Positions 52,321 through 61,168 of a stretch of DNA of 64,000 bases are shown here, piece after piece. This DNA is from Deltaproteobacteria bacterium RIFCSPHIGHO2_02_FULL_40_28 (GTDB lineage: Bacteria; UBA10199; 2-12-FULL-40-28): the NCBI GenBank assembly GCA_001798135.1, contig MGRJ01000022.1:1-64000 (forward strand), in the 5' to 3' direction. The notes beneath the pieces are model-generated. The model saw only the letters and a list, made by a program, of their open reading frames with translations. It did no database searches and was not told where the DNA came from. The translations under genes and the position numbers were made by a program. How positions within the stretch are numbered: the stretch's first letter is position 1; every line of letters starts with the position of its first letter.

Positions 52321-53182
52321 GAAGTCGAATGATTTTACTGCCTAGCATAACAGGCATTTTATTGTCGTATGCCTTGGAAGAAAGATATCCCAACATAAAA
52401 AAACCAGAATGATCAGTTGCTTGTGCCACTGAGGTTAGTTTTCCCACTTCTTTGTCTTGAGAAAAAAGGAGATCCCCTTGTTGGGGGATTGTTTCACTTT
52501 TTTCCATTTTAAAATGGCAAAGAATTTTATTTACATGCCCCTTGTAATGGAGTCGCGCAATAATTTCTTGGCCTAAGTAACATCCCTTCGTAAAATGAAG
52601 GGCCAAGTCAAGTTTTCCTTCTTGCGGGAGATTTTCTTCAGTGACATCAATGCCTACCTGAGGAATGCCCGCTTCAATTCGCATTGCTTCTGCCTTTTCA
52701 GGGGAACACAAGACAAAACCATTTTTTTTAAGAACATCGAGAACTTCATTTTGATGAGTGATGTCTCCAATAAGATCAATTCCTGGATATCCTAACCGAT
52801 TTGTGGGGATCATCATTCCTTTGTTTTTCCAAGAATCCCAAGACGGATTTTTTGAAAAAAGATGAAGAAAAAAATAACTGGCTGTTTCATCTGTAAGAAT
52901 CACACGAGAGAGAGGTGCTAATCTTCCCAATTGTTCTTTAATTTTATTGAGAAACATTTTTTCACATAAAATAAAAAAGTCTAAATCATTTCGGTATACC
53001 CAGGCATCGGCCATTACCTTTCCCTTGGTATTTAAAAAAAGATTGTAATTACTCTCACCTTTTAAAAGGGTGTTGATGGAATTTGTGAGTTGCCCATGCA
53101 AAAGACTTCCTGCTTTTTCTCCAGAAAGACGCAAAAGTCCCATGTTTTTGAAAAGATAACCTTGTAAAGTGGATGTCTTCAT
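52310..53182 (-). CDS. ygfZ: YgfZ/GcvT-like folate-binding Fe-S maintenance protein
   Basis: A 290-residue relative of GcvT. The family signature with conserved Cys, KGCYLGQEIIARLHYKGHVN (K...C...G), is near residue 195. This group (YgfZ, IBA57) binds tetrahydrofolate and supports assembly or repair of some Fe-S enzymes and tRNA thiomethylation. The window holds a B12-type radical SAM protein and ActB as possible clients (inferred). It is divergent from the SLT lipoprotein with only 16 bases between start codons. Confidence 0.9.
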   Translation of the reverse strand: MKTSTLQGYLFKNMGLLRLSGEKAGSLLHGQLTNSINTLLKGESNYNLFLNTKGKVMADAWVYRNDLDFFILCEKMFLNKIKEQLGRLAPLSRVILTDETASYFFLHLFSKNPSWDSWKNKGMMIPTNRLGYPGIDLIGDITHQNEVLDVLKKNGFVLCSPEKAEAMRIEAGIPQVGIDVTEENLPQEGKLDLALHFTKGCYLGQEIIARLHYKGHVNKILCHFKMEKSETIPQQGDLLFSQDKEVGKLTSVAQATDHSGFFMLGYLSSKAYDNKMPVMLGSKIIRLLNA

Positions 53183-53198
53183 GAAATGATCAAAACTG

Positions 53199-54434
53199 AT
53201 GAGATTTTGTTTTGCTCTTATCCTCCTCTTTTTTTTATTCCTTTTTCAAACAGCCTGTCAATTGTCAGTTTTGGATCTTTTTAACGGGGGAGATGATTCA
53301 GATGATCCCCAGGTGGAAAGTATTGGAGGAAACCCTTCTGCAGGTTCTCGTACCATTTATGAAAATGTGAATTTAAATGATTTGTGTTTGGATGATGCTT
53401 GCGAAGCCCCCTATGAAGAATTACCTGATGATTGGTTTGTCACTGATGGCCAAGAGCCTCTGGATTCTTCTCAGTGTAATTATGATTATAATCCAAATCT
53501 TCTTTCTACTTTTATAATGGGCAAACCAGGTGAAGGGGTTAATGGACTTAATCTTCTTTTTTCAAAGGAGGATTTGTTTTTTTTAGCCTGGATTTCTATC
53601 CGTGAAAAAATTAATCCTTATTTTTTGATGGGAGTTATTTCACAAGAATCAGCAGGAAATTGTTCTCTTGTTTCCAGTTCGGGTGGTGAAGGGTGTTTTC
53701 AAATTACAAATACTTTTGGTCAAGGACAATTATTGGATAGTTACCCTGATCGAACCGAAGATTGGCATTGGTCTACCCGTACAGAAGATTATCCCGAAAG
53801 TATTTTTCTGGATCTGGAAGATTATTTTGGAGAAATACCAGATTCTGATCAATACCGGCTAACCCTTGATGCCCAAGCTTCTGAAATTGATGGAGTAGAT
53901 GTTTCGAGTGTTGTTAATTTTCCATTTGGTTCTATTGGTTCTGGGCTTTATTTTTTTTGGCAGCCCTATCTTTTATTTTTTAGTTATTCTTCTGCAGAAA
54001 ATAATGCACAAAATCTTTTTGAAACAGCTAATGGAAAGGCTGCTTGGCAAGCCGCAGCTTATAATGGCGGAGCCTATGGAGCAGCAGAGGCCTTGCGTGA
54101 TTTCGGGGAAAATTTTTTAGCAGATATGGCGGAGGAAACAGAAGATTATGCAGGACGTGTTGTTGATTATTGTAAAGAATATGAGGCCGGTAGTGAAATT
54201 TTTGAAGAAAGTTTCGATTTTGATGATATTGTCTTGTTTATTGATTTATTAAGCTACACCTATCCAGACGATTGGGTAGATTGGAATGCGTTGAAATCTG
54301 AAGTGTATCAAAACTTTTTTTCAGATGGTACGACTACGCTTTCTTTTGTGGATGATATTAAAGCGGTGGTGTATGTGATTTCAACCTACGAGGAAGCACT
54401 AGCGCCAGAATGGCCAGAAGAAAATTCCTTGTAA
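53199..54434 (+). CDS. Lipoprotein with lytic transglycosylase (SLT) domain
   Basis: A 411-residue lipoprotein: lipobox FQTACQLS near residue 20, then an acidic linker. The SLT fold is shown by INPYFLMGVISQESAGNCS near residue 148 (catalytic Glu in the QESAG motif), GEGCFQITNTFGQG near 167 (the GxxQI motif) and WQAAAYNGGAYGAAEAL near 285 (AYNxG motif). An acidic insertion lies between the second and third motifs. It would cleave peptidoglycan from the outer membrane. The C-terminal ~90 residues are not recognised. The terminator-like hairpin at 54443 follows. Confidence 0.85.
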   Translation: MRFCFALILLFFLFLFQTACQLSVLDLFNGGDDSDDPQVESIGGNPSAGSRTIYENVNLNDLCLDDACEAPYEELPDDWFVTDGQEPLDSSQCNYDYNPNLLSTFIMGKPGEGVNGLNLLFSKEDLFFLAWISIREKINPYFLMGVISQESAGNCSLVSSSGGEGCFQITNTFGQGQLLDSYPDRTEDWHWSTRTEDYPESIFLDLEDYFGEIPDSDQYRLTLDAQASEIDGVDVSSVVNFPFGSIGSGLYFFWQPYLLFFSYSSAENNAQNLFETANGKAAWQAAAYNGGAYGAAEALRDFGENFLADMAEETEDYAGRVVDYCKEYEAGSEIFEESFDFDDIVLFIDLLSYTYPDDWVDWNALKSEVYQNFFSDGTTTLSFVDDIKAVVYVISTYEEALAPEWPEENSL

Positions 54435-54442
54435 GATTAATT

Positions 54443-54542
54443 AAGACTGGAAAGGGGTATTTCTTTCGTCCCTGCGGAACTCCTCGCCTTGAAGGCTCGT
54501 CAGACAGTCCTCGCTCCTCAAGAAACACCCCTTCCCAGTCTT
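54443..54542. terminator. 100-bp hairpin with conserved core (copy B)
   Basis: Outer arms of 23 bases, AAGACTGGAAAGGGGTATTT at the left and AACACCCCTTCCCAGTCTT at the right, pairing with two mismatches. The centre (54471-54513), read on the minus strand, begins CGAGGACTGTCTGACGAGCC and ends GGCGAGGAGTTCCGCAGG, as in copy A at 49241. It separates the convergent SLT and propeller lipoprotein genes and touches the stop of the latter. Confidence 0.75.
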
Positions 54543-55694
54543 TTAGAACCTCGCATCTACATCTTCGCTTCCAACATCGGTGTAAACCAGGTCGCCAGAA
54601 GTTTCTGCAGCCATATAAACCGTTATCCCAACATCATCGGTGTCTTTGTAGATGTCGATGCTGGTTAAGTTATCTGTTGCTGTAGATAAGGTTGTATTGG
54701 AATAAGTTGAAATAGTTGAATCGATGGTGAGCATATTGATGGTGCCATCAGATAAAGCAACATAACCAAAAATAGTTCCATCTGATATGCTTGTGATTCC
54801 TAAAGATCCAACCGCACTACTAATGCCTAATCCAGAAGAAAGAAGTCCATCTTGCAGCGCAGTATCGCTACTGGTTATCCCTGTTGCACTTGCAAAATCA
54901 GTGGCTACAAGCTGAATATACACCTCTTGTTCATCAGAACGATGAGTTAAAAGTACAGTTCCCGTGCTGTTAGAAACTACAGCCACATCATTAGTGGGGA
55001 TATTTAAATCGATGGTGGTTGTAGCAAGTGTTGCAGTATTAACAACTGTAATCACTTGTTCACTCGTTGTGCCAGATGAATTGGCTACAAAAAGGTGCGA
55101 ACTTGCCAGGGCCATTTTATTTGGTTTGCCTGCAATAGTTACAGAATTAAGGAGATTTCCCGTTGTGGTACTAAAAACATACAATGCACCCAAAGTTAAA
55201 TCAGTGACAAAAAGTTGATTGTTATCGTCATCTACAAAAAGTCCGCCAGGGATATTATCGGTATCTGTGGTTGATGTATCACTATCTTCAAAAATAAGTG
55301 GAGAGTTTGAAGCTACACTTAAGGTTATTCCATCAAAATCTAAAACTAAAATTCGATTAAAGACGGCTTGGTTTTCATCGTTTACTTGTTTTCCTGCAAT
55401 AAAAATTTTGGTGGAAGTATCTTGGGCTTCTACAGCCATTGCAATAGGACTGCTTGGCAAAAGATCGAAAATTGCTTCTTCTCTATCTTCGGTGACAAAG
55501 GGTTGGTCTCCAATGCTACTCCTGTCAGAGGCTGCTACAATATGCAGCACGCCATTATTTTCTAAAATAAAAAGGCGATTATTGGTGGAATCAATAGCAA
55601 CTAAAGTAGGTTCATCATAAAGAGGATTTTGTCCATCTCCACCACAATGGATAAAGGCAAAAACTAACAGAAGAACTAAAAAAACTTTTTTCAT
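54543..55694 (-). CDS. Predicted beta-propeller lipoprotein
   Basis: A 383-residue lipoprotein with lipobox FAFIHCGGDG near residue 18. The mature part shows repeated blade-like units: NNRLFILENNGVLHIV, NNQLFVTDLTLGALYVFS, SSHLFVANSSGT and VLLTHRS, the pattern of NHL/YncE propellers. It starts two bases after the stop of its upstream neighbour, a similar protein. No catalytic motif is visible; a binding or scaffold role at the outer membrane is likely (inferred). Its stop codon abuts the hairpin 54443-54542. Confidence 0.8.
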   Translation of the reverse strand: MKKVFLVLLLVFAFIHCGGDGQNPLYDEPTLVAIDSTNNRLFILENNGVLHIVAASDRSSIGDQPFVTEDREEAIFDLLPSSPIAMAVEAQDTSTKIFIAGKQVNDENQAVFNRILVLDFDGITLSVASNSPLIFEDSDTSTTDTDNIPGGLFVDDDNNQLFVTDLTLGALYVFSTTTGNLLNSVTIAGKPNKMALASSHLFVANSSGTTSEQVITVVNTATLATTTIDLNIPTNDVAVVSNSTGTVLLTHRSDEQEVYIQLVATDFASATGITSSDTALQDGLLSSGLGISSAVGSLGITSISDGTIFGYVALSDGTINMLTIDSTISTYSNTTLSTATDNLTSIDIYKDTDDVGITVYMAAETSGDLVYTDVGSEDVDARF

Positions 55695-55696
55695 AC

Positions 55697-56854
55697 TTAA
55701 TCTGGGAAAGAAGCTACTACGTTTAAAGTTTGTGTATTAATCACTGAAATTGTATTGGATCCAAAATTAGCTACAAAAACATAAGGCACTGAATTGAATG
55801 TTCCAAGAGCCAAAGAAAAAGGATCAACTCCTTCTTTAAAACCAGTGTCTTGATCTTTTAATGAAATCAAATCAATTTGTTCAAAAAGATTCAGATCAAT
55901 GACTGAAATAGTGCGATCATCTGAGTTGGCAACATAGGCTCTGTTACCCGTTGTATCAATAACAAGGCCTTGAGGATCATGTCCCAAATCAACAACATCA
56001 ATCACTAAAGTAGAATCATCAATGGCTTCTGGAGGGCTGGTTGTTGCGGAAACTTGATTAGGGTCAAAAACCCACAAAGAAGGTTCATCTCCACCATTTA
56101 CAGCATAAATGTAGGTTCCATCAGTGGCCATTCCACGCGTATCAAGGGTTCCCTGGATAACATGGGTTAACTCTAAAGAAGTTAAATCAACAATAAAAAT
56201 ATTTCCATTTCCGTTAGAAATAAACGCTCGCAAATTTGTTTCATCAAAAACAATATCTTCAACTCTCTCAGCATTTGTATCCTCAATGTCAGCATCTGTT
56301 GCTGTTGTGAGATCGATACTGGCTGTTCGATCAAGTGTTGAATTATACAAATGCAGTGCATTATCAGCAACAACAAGCAGATCCCCATTGTTTCGCACCA
56401 CAATACCAAAGGGATTTTCACCGCCCTGGGTTTGCACTCCTTCGGTAATGGATCCGCTAGCAATGGTGTAGGTAGCTAAAATATCTTCATTGGGATCATC
56501 AAAGAGCGCTTCACGAAAGGGAATATACAGTGTGGTTCCATTAGAGGCTATTTGAGTTCCATAATTAGGGGCTGCAATAATGGAGGTTGCAGTAAGCACT
56601 GGGGCATCTGTATCTGTGGCATCTACGAAGATAACTGCCAGAGAACCCTGATTGTAAAACACATCCACATTGGAATTAAGAACAATAATTTGATTATTGG
56701 CAGCATCTGTAAGGATAGAAATGGGATTGGGAAGATCAACATCGGCTGTGCTCGTTGAAAGGGGCACTTCAGGAAAAACATCATTCTCCGAGGCACAAGA
56801 AATGAGGGTAATAAAAAAAGAGAAGGCAAAAAAGTAAACAAAAAAACGTTTCAT
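55697..56854 (-). CDS. Predicted YncE-like beta-propeller lipoprotein
   Basis: A 385-residue lipoprotein, lipobox LISCASEND near residue 20. Blades are seen as NNQIIVLNSNVDVFY, NGDLLVVADNALHLYN, NLRAFISNGNGNIFIVDL, TYIYAVNGGDEPSLWVFD, NRAYVANSDDRTISVIDL and VFVANFGSNTISVINT; the last two have the YVAN...ISVID signature of YncE-type repeats. It is first of a two-gene unit with the 54543 gene. The family is common among environmental Gram-negative bacteria with unknown ligands. Confidence 0.85.
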   Translation of the reverse strand: MKRFFVYFFAFSFFITLISCASENDVFPEVPLSTSTADVDLPNPISILTDAANNQIIVLNSNVDVFYNQGSLAVIFVDATDTDAPVLTATSIIAAPNYGTQIASNGTTLYIPFREALFDDPNEDILATYTIASGSITEGVQTQGGENPFGIVVRNNGDLLVVADNALHLYNSTLDRTASIDLTTATDADIEDTNAERVEDIVFDETNLRAFISNGNGNIFIVDLTSLELTHVIQGTLDTRGMATDGTYIYAVNGGDEPSLWVFDPNQVSATTSPPEAIDDSTLVIDVVDLGHDPQGLVIDTTGNRAYVANSDDRTISVIDLNLFEQIDLISLKDQDTGFKEGVDPFSLALGTFNSVPYVFVANFGSNTISVINTQTLNVVASFPD

Positions 56855-56855
56855 A

Positions 56856-56888
56856 AGATGGATTCCCGCCTTCGCGGGAATGACAGAA
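56856..56888. repeat. REP-like repeat between ppdK and the propeller genes
   Basis: GATGGATTCCCGCCTTCGCG then GGAATGACAGAAG, a further copy of the family at 86-117 and 61021-61153. It fills the whole gap between the stop of ppdK and the start of the next gene on the minus strand. Confidence 0.75.
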
Positions 56889-56889
56889 G

Positions 56890-59583
56890 TTATTGTTTGG
56901 CCTTGCTGGATTTTTTATCCTTAATAGCAGCTTGGGCTGCTGCAAGACGTGCAATGGGTATTCGATACGGTGAACAGCTTACATAGTCAAGCCCGATCGA
57001 ATGACAAAAAGTAACCGAAGCCGGATCGCCACCATGTTCACCACAAATCCCTAACTTTAAATTACGATTTACCTTTTTGCCCTTTTCTTTGCTCATTTTC
57101 ATTAAAGCCCCTACACCTTCAACATCTATACTGACGAAGGGATCTTCTGAAAGAATATGATTTTCTATATAGAAGGGTAAAAACTTGGCAGCATCATCAC
57201 GAGAAAGGCCGTAGGTAGTTTGGGTTAAATCATTGGTTCCAAAGCTGAAAAATTCTGCTTCCTTGGCTATGGCGTCAGCTGTAAGAGCTGCACGAGGTAG
57301 TTCGATCATGGTTCCAATGAGGTATTTAATTTTAACACGCATCGATTCCATCACTGCATTGCAAACAGCAATGGCATTTTTTCTCATCAGAGCTAGTTCA
57401 TTTACATGTCCAACCAAGGGAATCATAATTTCTGGAATAATTTTAAAACCTTCTTCTTTCACCAATTCACAAGCAGCTTCCATAATGGCTCGTACTTGCA
57501 TGTCATAAATTTCAGGGAAGGTAATGCCTAACCGACAGCCCCTGTGTCCTAACATGGGATTAAATTCTTTGAGTGATTCGTTTTTTTCTTTCAAGAGTTG
57601 TACTGGAATACCCATACTTTGAGAAAGATTTTCTAATTCTTGGTCTGTATGGGGAAGAAATTCGTGCAAGGGAGGATCTAAGAGACGAATCGTCACAGGA
57701 AGATTTTTCATTTCACGAAAAATTCCCTTAAAATCTTGTTTTTGCATTGGTAGAATTTTGGCCAGAGCTTTTGCGCGCCCTGCTTGATCTGGAGATAAAA
57801 TCATTTCACGCACAGCTTCAATGCGTTCGGCGTCAAAAAACATATGTTCGGTACGACAAAGGCCAATACCCTCGGCACCAAATTTACGAGCCACCTTTGC
57901 ATCATGAGGTGTATCGGCATTGGTTCTTACATTGAGTTTGCGGTGGCCATCCACCCATCTCATTAAGGTTCCAAAATCACCTGATAGTTCTGCCTCAACA
58001 GTTTCAACTTGACCCAACATGACCTCTCCGGTGGAACCATCAAGAGTAATCCAATCTCCTTCTTTGATGATAAGATTGTTTCTGGCTTTAAAAGTTTTTG
58101 AGGTAACATCGATGACTATTTCACCACAACCAGCCACGCAACACTTACCCATCCCTCTGGCTACAACCGCGGCATGAGAGGTCATGCCACCACGAGCTGT
58201 TAAAATACCTTCTGATACATGCATGCCATGAATATCTTCGGGTGAGGTTTCTGCACGTACTAAAATCACCTTGTTCAAACCAGTTTTGGCTACAGCCTCA
58301 TCTGCAGTAAAAACAACTTGGCCTGTTACAGCTCCTGGAGATGCAGGCAGCCCTTTTGCAATCACATGTTTTGATGCCTTGGGATCTAATTGTGGATGGA
58401 GAAGTTGATCTAATTGATTGGGTTGTACTCTTAAAATCCCTTCTTCTTGACGAATCATTTTTTCGCGTACCATATCCACGGCAATTTTAATGGCAGCCTG
58501 GGCTGTTCTTTTTCCATTTCGAGTTTGCAGCATCCATAATTTACCTTGTTGAATGGTAAATTCGATATCCTGCATATCGCGATAATGTTTTTCTAAAGTT
58601 TTATAAATACTCACCAGTTCACGATAACATTTGGGAAGAGTTTCCTCCATCGAGGGAAGGTTAACCCCACTGCGTTTTTTAGCAGCAATGTTAATGGGCT
58701 GTGGGGTACGAATACCTGCCACCACATCTTCACCTTGGGCATTGATGAGATATTCTCCAAAGAAAACTTTTTCGCCTGTTGAAGGATCACGGGTAAAAGC
58801 CACCCCCGTTGCAGAATCATTTCCCATGTTGCCATACACCATGGATTGCACATTAACAGCTGTTCCCAAATCTTCAGAAATAGTGTTGATACGGCGGTAT
58901 TCGATGGCGCGCTTGGTCATCCATGAGTTAAATACCGCTCCAATAGCGCCCCACAGTTGTTCTCTGGGGTCATCAGGAAAATCTTTACCTGTATATTCCT
59001 TAATTTTGGCCTTGAAGGCGTAAACCAAATCTTTCCAATCCAAGGCCGTCATTTCATTATCAAGTGTAATCCCTTTTTGATGTTTTTTTTCTTCGAGAAG
59101 ATGTTCCAACTTGGAGATGTTCATCTTCATCACCACATTGGCGTACATTTGTACAAAGCGGCGATAGCTATCGTAGGCAAAACGCTCATCCCTGGTTTTT
59201 TTGATAATGCCTAAAACAACACGGTCATTAAGGCCTAAATTTAAAATGGTATCCATCATTCCGGGCATACTAACCGGGGCTCCTGAGCGAACAGAAACCA
59301 AGAGTGGATTTGTATCAGAACCAAAGGTAGCTCCCATGGTTTTTTCCACAAGAGCCAGATTTTTTTCTACTTGATCACGAAGCCCCGAGGGATATTTTTT
59401 ATTGTTACGATAATATTCGGCACACACCTCGGTTGTAATAGTAAATCCAGCGGGAACAGGAATACCTAGGTTTGTCATTTCAGCAAGATTAGCACCCTTA
59501 CCACCCAAAAGATTTTTCATGACGGCTTTTCCGTCAGCCTTTTTATTACCAAAAAAATAAACGTACTTTTTACGTGCCTTCAT
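56890..59583 (-). CDS. ppdK: Pyruvate, phosphate dikinase
   Basis: An 897-residue PPDK, which interconverts pyruvate, ATP and phosphate with PEP, AMP and pyrophosphate. The N-terminal ATP-grasp domain has LLGGKGANLAEM near residue 25. The phosphohistidine domain has GGMTSHAAVVARGMGKCC near 458, with the catalytic His. The C-terminal PEP/pyruvate barrel has LCRTEHMFF near 570, SFGTNDLTQTTYGLSRDD near 770 and CGEHGGDPASV near 840. It starts three bases after glyS with AAGGAG upstream, so the two are co-transcribed. It allows reversible glycolysis or gluconeogenesis. Confidence 0.97.
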   Translation of the reverse strand: MKARKKYVYFFGNKKADGKAVMKNLLGGKGANLAEMTNLGIPVPAGFTITTEVCAEYYRNNKKYPSGLRDQVEKNLALVEKTMGATFGSDTNPLLVSVRSGAPVSMPGMMDTILNLGLNDRVVLGIIKKTRDERFAYDSYRRFVQMYANVVMKMNISKLEHLLEEKKHQKGITLDNEMTALDWKDLVYAFKAKIKEYTGKDFPDDPREQLWGAIGAVFNSWMTKRAIEYRRINTISEDLGTAVNVQSMVYGNMGNDSATGVAFTRDPSTGEKVFFGEYLINAQGEDVVAGIRTPQPINIAAKKRSGVNLPSMEETLPKCYRELVSIYKTLEKHYRDMQDIEFTIQQGKLWMLQTRNGKRTAQAAIKIAVDMVREKMIRQEEGILRVQPNQLDQLLHPQLDPKASKHVIAKGLPASPGAVTGQVVFTADEAVAKTGLNKVILVRAETSPEDIHGMHVSEGILTARGGMTSHAAVVARGMGKCCVAGCGEIVIDVTSKTFKARNNLIIKEGDWITLDGSTGEVMLGQVETVEAELSGDFGTLMRWVDGHRKLNVRTNADTPHDAKVARKFGAEGIGLCRTEHMFFDAERIEAVREMILSPDQAGRAKALAKILPMQKQDFKGIFREMKNLPVTIRLLDPPLHEFLPHTDQELENLSQSMGIPVQLLKEKNESLKEFNPMLGHRGCRLGITFPEIYDMQVRAIMEAACELVKEEGFKIIPEIMIPLVGHVNELALMRKNAIAVCNAVMESMRVKIKYLIGTMIELPRAALTADAIAKEAEFFSFGTNDLTQTTYGLSRDDAAKFLPFYIENHILSEDPFVSIDVEGVGALMKMSKEKGKKVNRNLKLGICGEHGGDPASVTFCHSIGLDYVSCSPYRIPIARLAAAQAAIKDKKSSKAKQ

Positions 59584-59586
59584 TAC

Positions 59587-60903
59587 CTACTCCTTCATTT
59601 GAACATGCTCATTCAAAAAATTTTCAATTTGATTTAAATCAATGCGTTCTTGTTTGGTTGTATCGCGATGACGAATGGTGGCTTTGCCATCGTTTTCGGT
59701 TTCAAAATCGATGGTAACACAAAAGGGGGTTCCAATTTCATCATGTCTTCGATAGCGTTTTCCGATACTGCCCGAATCGTCATAATCGCTCATAAATTTT
59801 TTTCGCAAGTCTTTTTCGATTTTTTGGGTTTTTTCTTCTAATTTTTTTGACAGAGGAAATACGGCAACCTTGTAAGGTGCAATACTTGGTGCAAATTTAA
59901 GTACAATGCGTTCTTCACCATCCACGGTATCTTTGTGGTAAGCATCACAAAGCAGGGTTAAAAATGTTCGATCTACTCCTACCGAGCATTCGATAACAGA
60001 GGGAACATATTTTTCTTTTTTTGCGTCATCAAAATATTGGAGATCTTTTTTAGAAAACTTGATGTGTTGGCTTAAATCGTACGAAGCCCTGTTTGCAATA
60101 CCTTCTAGCTCGGACCATCCCATTGGAAATTCGTATTCGATATCCACACAACCTTTGGCATAGTGGGCCAGCTCGTCTTTTTCATGCGGGCGCAGTCTTA
60201 GTTTTTCTTTTTTTACCCCTAAACTATAAAACCAGTTGAGCCTTTCAGTGTACCAGTATTTGTACCACTTTTCTCCTTCTTCATCACCAGGACGAATAAA
60301 ATATTCCATTTCCATTTGTTCAAATTCACGCGAACGAAAAATAAAATTACGCGGGGTAATTTCGTTTCGAAAACTTTTACCAATTTGTGCAATGCCAAAA
60401 GGGATTTTTTTCCGCGCTGTTGTCATCACATTTTTAAATTGTGTAAAAATAGATTGGCAGGTTTCGGGACGCAGATAAGCAATGCTCCCTTGATCTTCTA
60501 CAGGACCAACATAGGTTTTAAACATTAAATTAAAAGAACGTGGTTCAGTAAGTTCACCACCACACTCTCCAGGTTTTTTACTGGGTTTTTCAGGACAAAT
60601 GGCGTCTTTGAGATGATCGGCTCTAAAACGGCCCTTGCACTTTTTACAATCCACCATGGGATCAGAAAAACAATCGAGGTGACCAGAGGCCTTCCAAGTT
60701 TCGGGGTGGGCAATAATGGAGGTGTCAATTCCTGCTATATCATCCCTCCATTCCACCATCCTTTTCCACCAAGATTGTTTGATATTATTTCGAAGGAGCA
60801 CACCCACAGGACCAAAATCCCAAAACCCATTGATTCCACCATAGATTTCGCTGGATTGAAAAACAAAGCCGCGGCGCTTGGCCATTGAGACAATTTCTTC
60901 CAT
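59587..60903 (-). CDS. glyS: Glycine-tRNA ligase, single-chain class II type
   Basis: A 438-residue glycyl-tRNA synthetase of the homodimeric type, as in Gram-positive bacteria, archaea and eukaryotes, rather than the alpha2beta2 type of most Proteobacteria. Motifs: RRGFVFQSSEIYGGINGFWD near residue 10, a zinc-like cysteine set (CKKCKGRF near 85 and CPEK, CGGEL), TYVGPVEDQGSIAYLRPETCQ (motif 2 region), FRSREFEQMEMEYF near 190 and SVGVDRTFLTLL near 308 (motif 3). C-terminal anticodon-binding domain APYKVAVFPL. ppdK follows. Confidence 0.97.
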   Translation of the reverse strand: MEEIVSMAKRRGFVFQSSEIYGGINGFWDFGPVGVLLRNNIKQSWWKRMVEWRDDIAGIDTSIIAHPETWKASGHLDCFSDPMVDCKKCKGRFRADHLKDAICPEKPSKKPGECGGELTEPRSFNLMFKTYVGPVEDQGSIAYLRPETCQSIFTQFKNVMTTARKKIPFGIAQIGKSFRNEITPRNFIFRSREFEQMEMEYFIRPGDEEGEKWYKYWYTERLNWFYSLGVKKEKLRLRPHEKDELAHYAKGCVDIEYEFPMGWSELEGIANRASYDLSQHIKFSKKDLQYFDDAKKEKYVPSVIECSVGVDRTFLTLLCDAYHKDTVDGEERIVLKFAPSIAPYKVAVFPLSKKLEEKTQKIEKDLRKKFMSDYDDSGSIGKRYRRHDEIGTPFCVTIDFETENDGKATIRHRDTTKQERIDLNQIENFLNEHVQMKE

Positions 60904-61020
60904 ATAAGGGGGATATTGCTACAACACGGAAACCTTTCCCGTCAAGTTAAAAAGATGAATGTTTTTCATACTTTAACTTCCTTGGAGAGTCCTTGACAGG
61001 CTCTTAAAAAATAGCAATAG

Positions 61021-61153
61021 TGGGTCTGTTGAAGAATGTCATTCCTCTGTCATCCCTGCGAAGGCAGGGATCCAGAACTTATTGAAAAGACTGGATTCCC
61101 GCCTCCGCGGGAATGACAGAATTAGTGGAAAACTACATTTTTCAACAAGCCCA
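61021..61153. mobile_element. MITE-like element with terminal inverted repeats
   Basis: About 133 bases flanked by TAG on both sides (possible 3-bp target duplication). Ends: TGGGTCTGTTGAAGAATGTC on the left and, read inwards from the right, TGGGCTTGTTGAAAAATGTA; these match at about 16 of 20 positions. Inside is a second inverted pair, CTGTCATCCCTGCGAAGGC and CTGGATTCCCGCCTCCGCGG, which belong to the REP-like family at 86-117. It has no coding capacity. It lies between the divergent glyS and patatin genes. Confidence 0.7.
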
Positions 61154-61168
61154 TAGTTACTTTGATAG

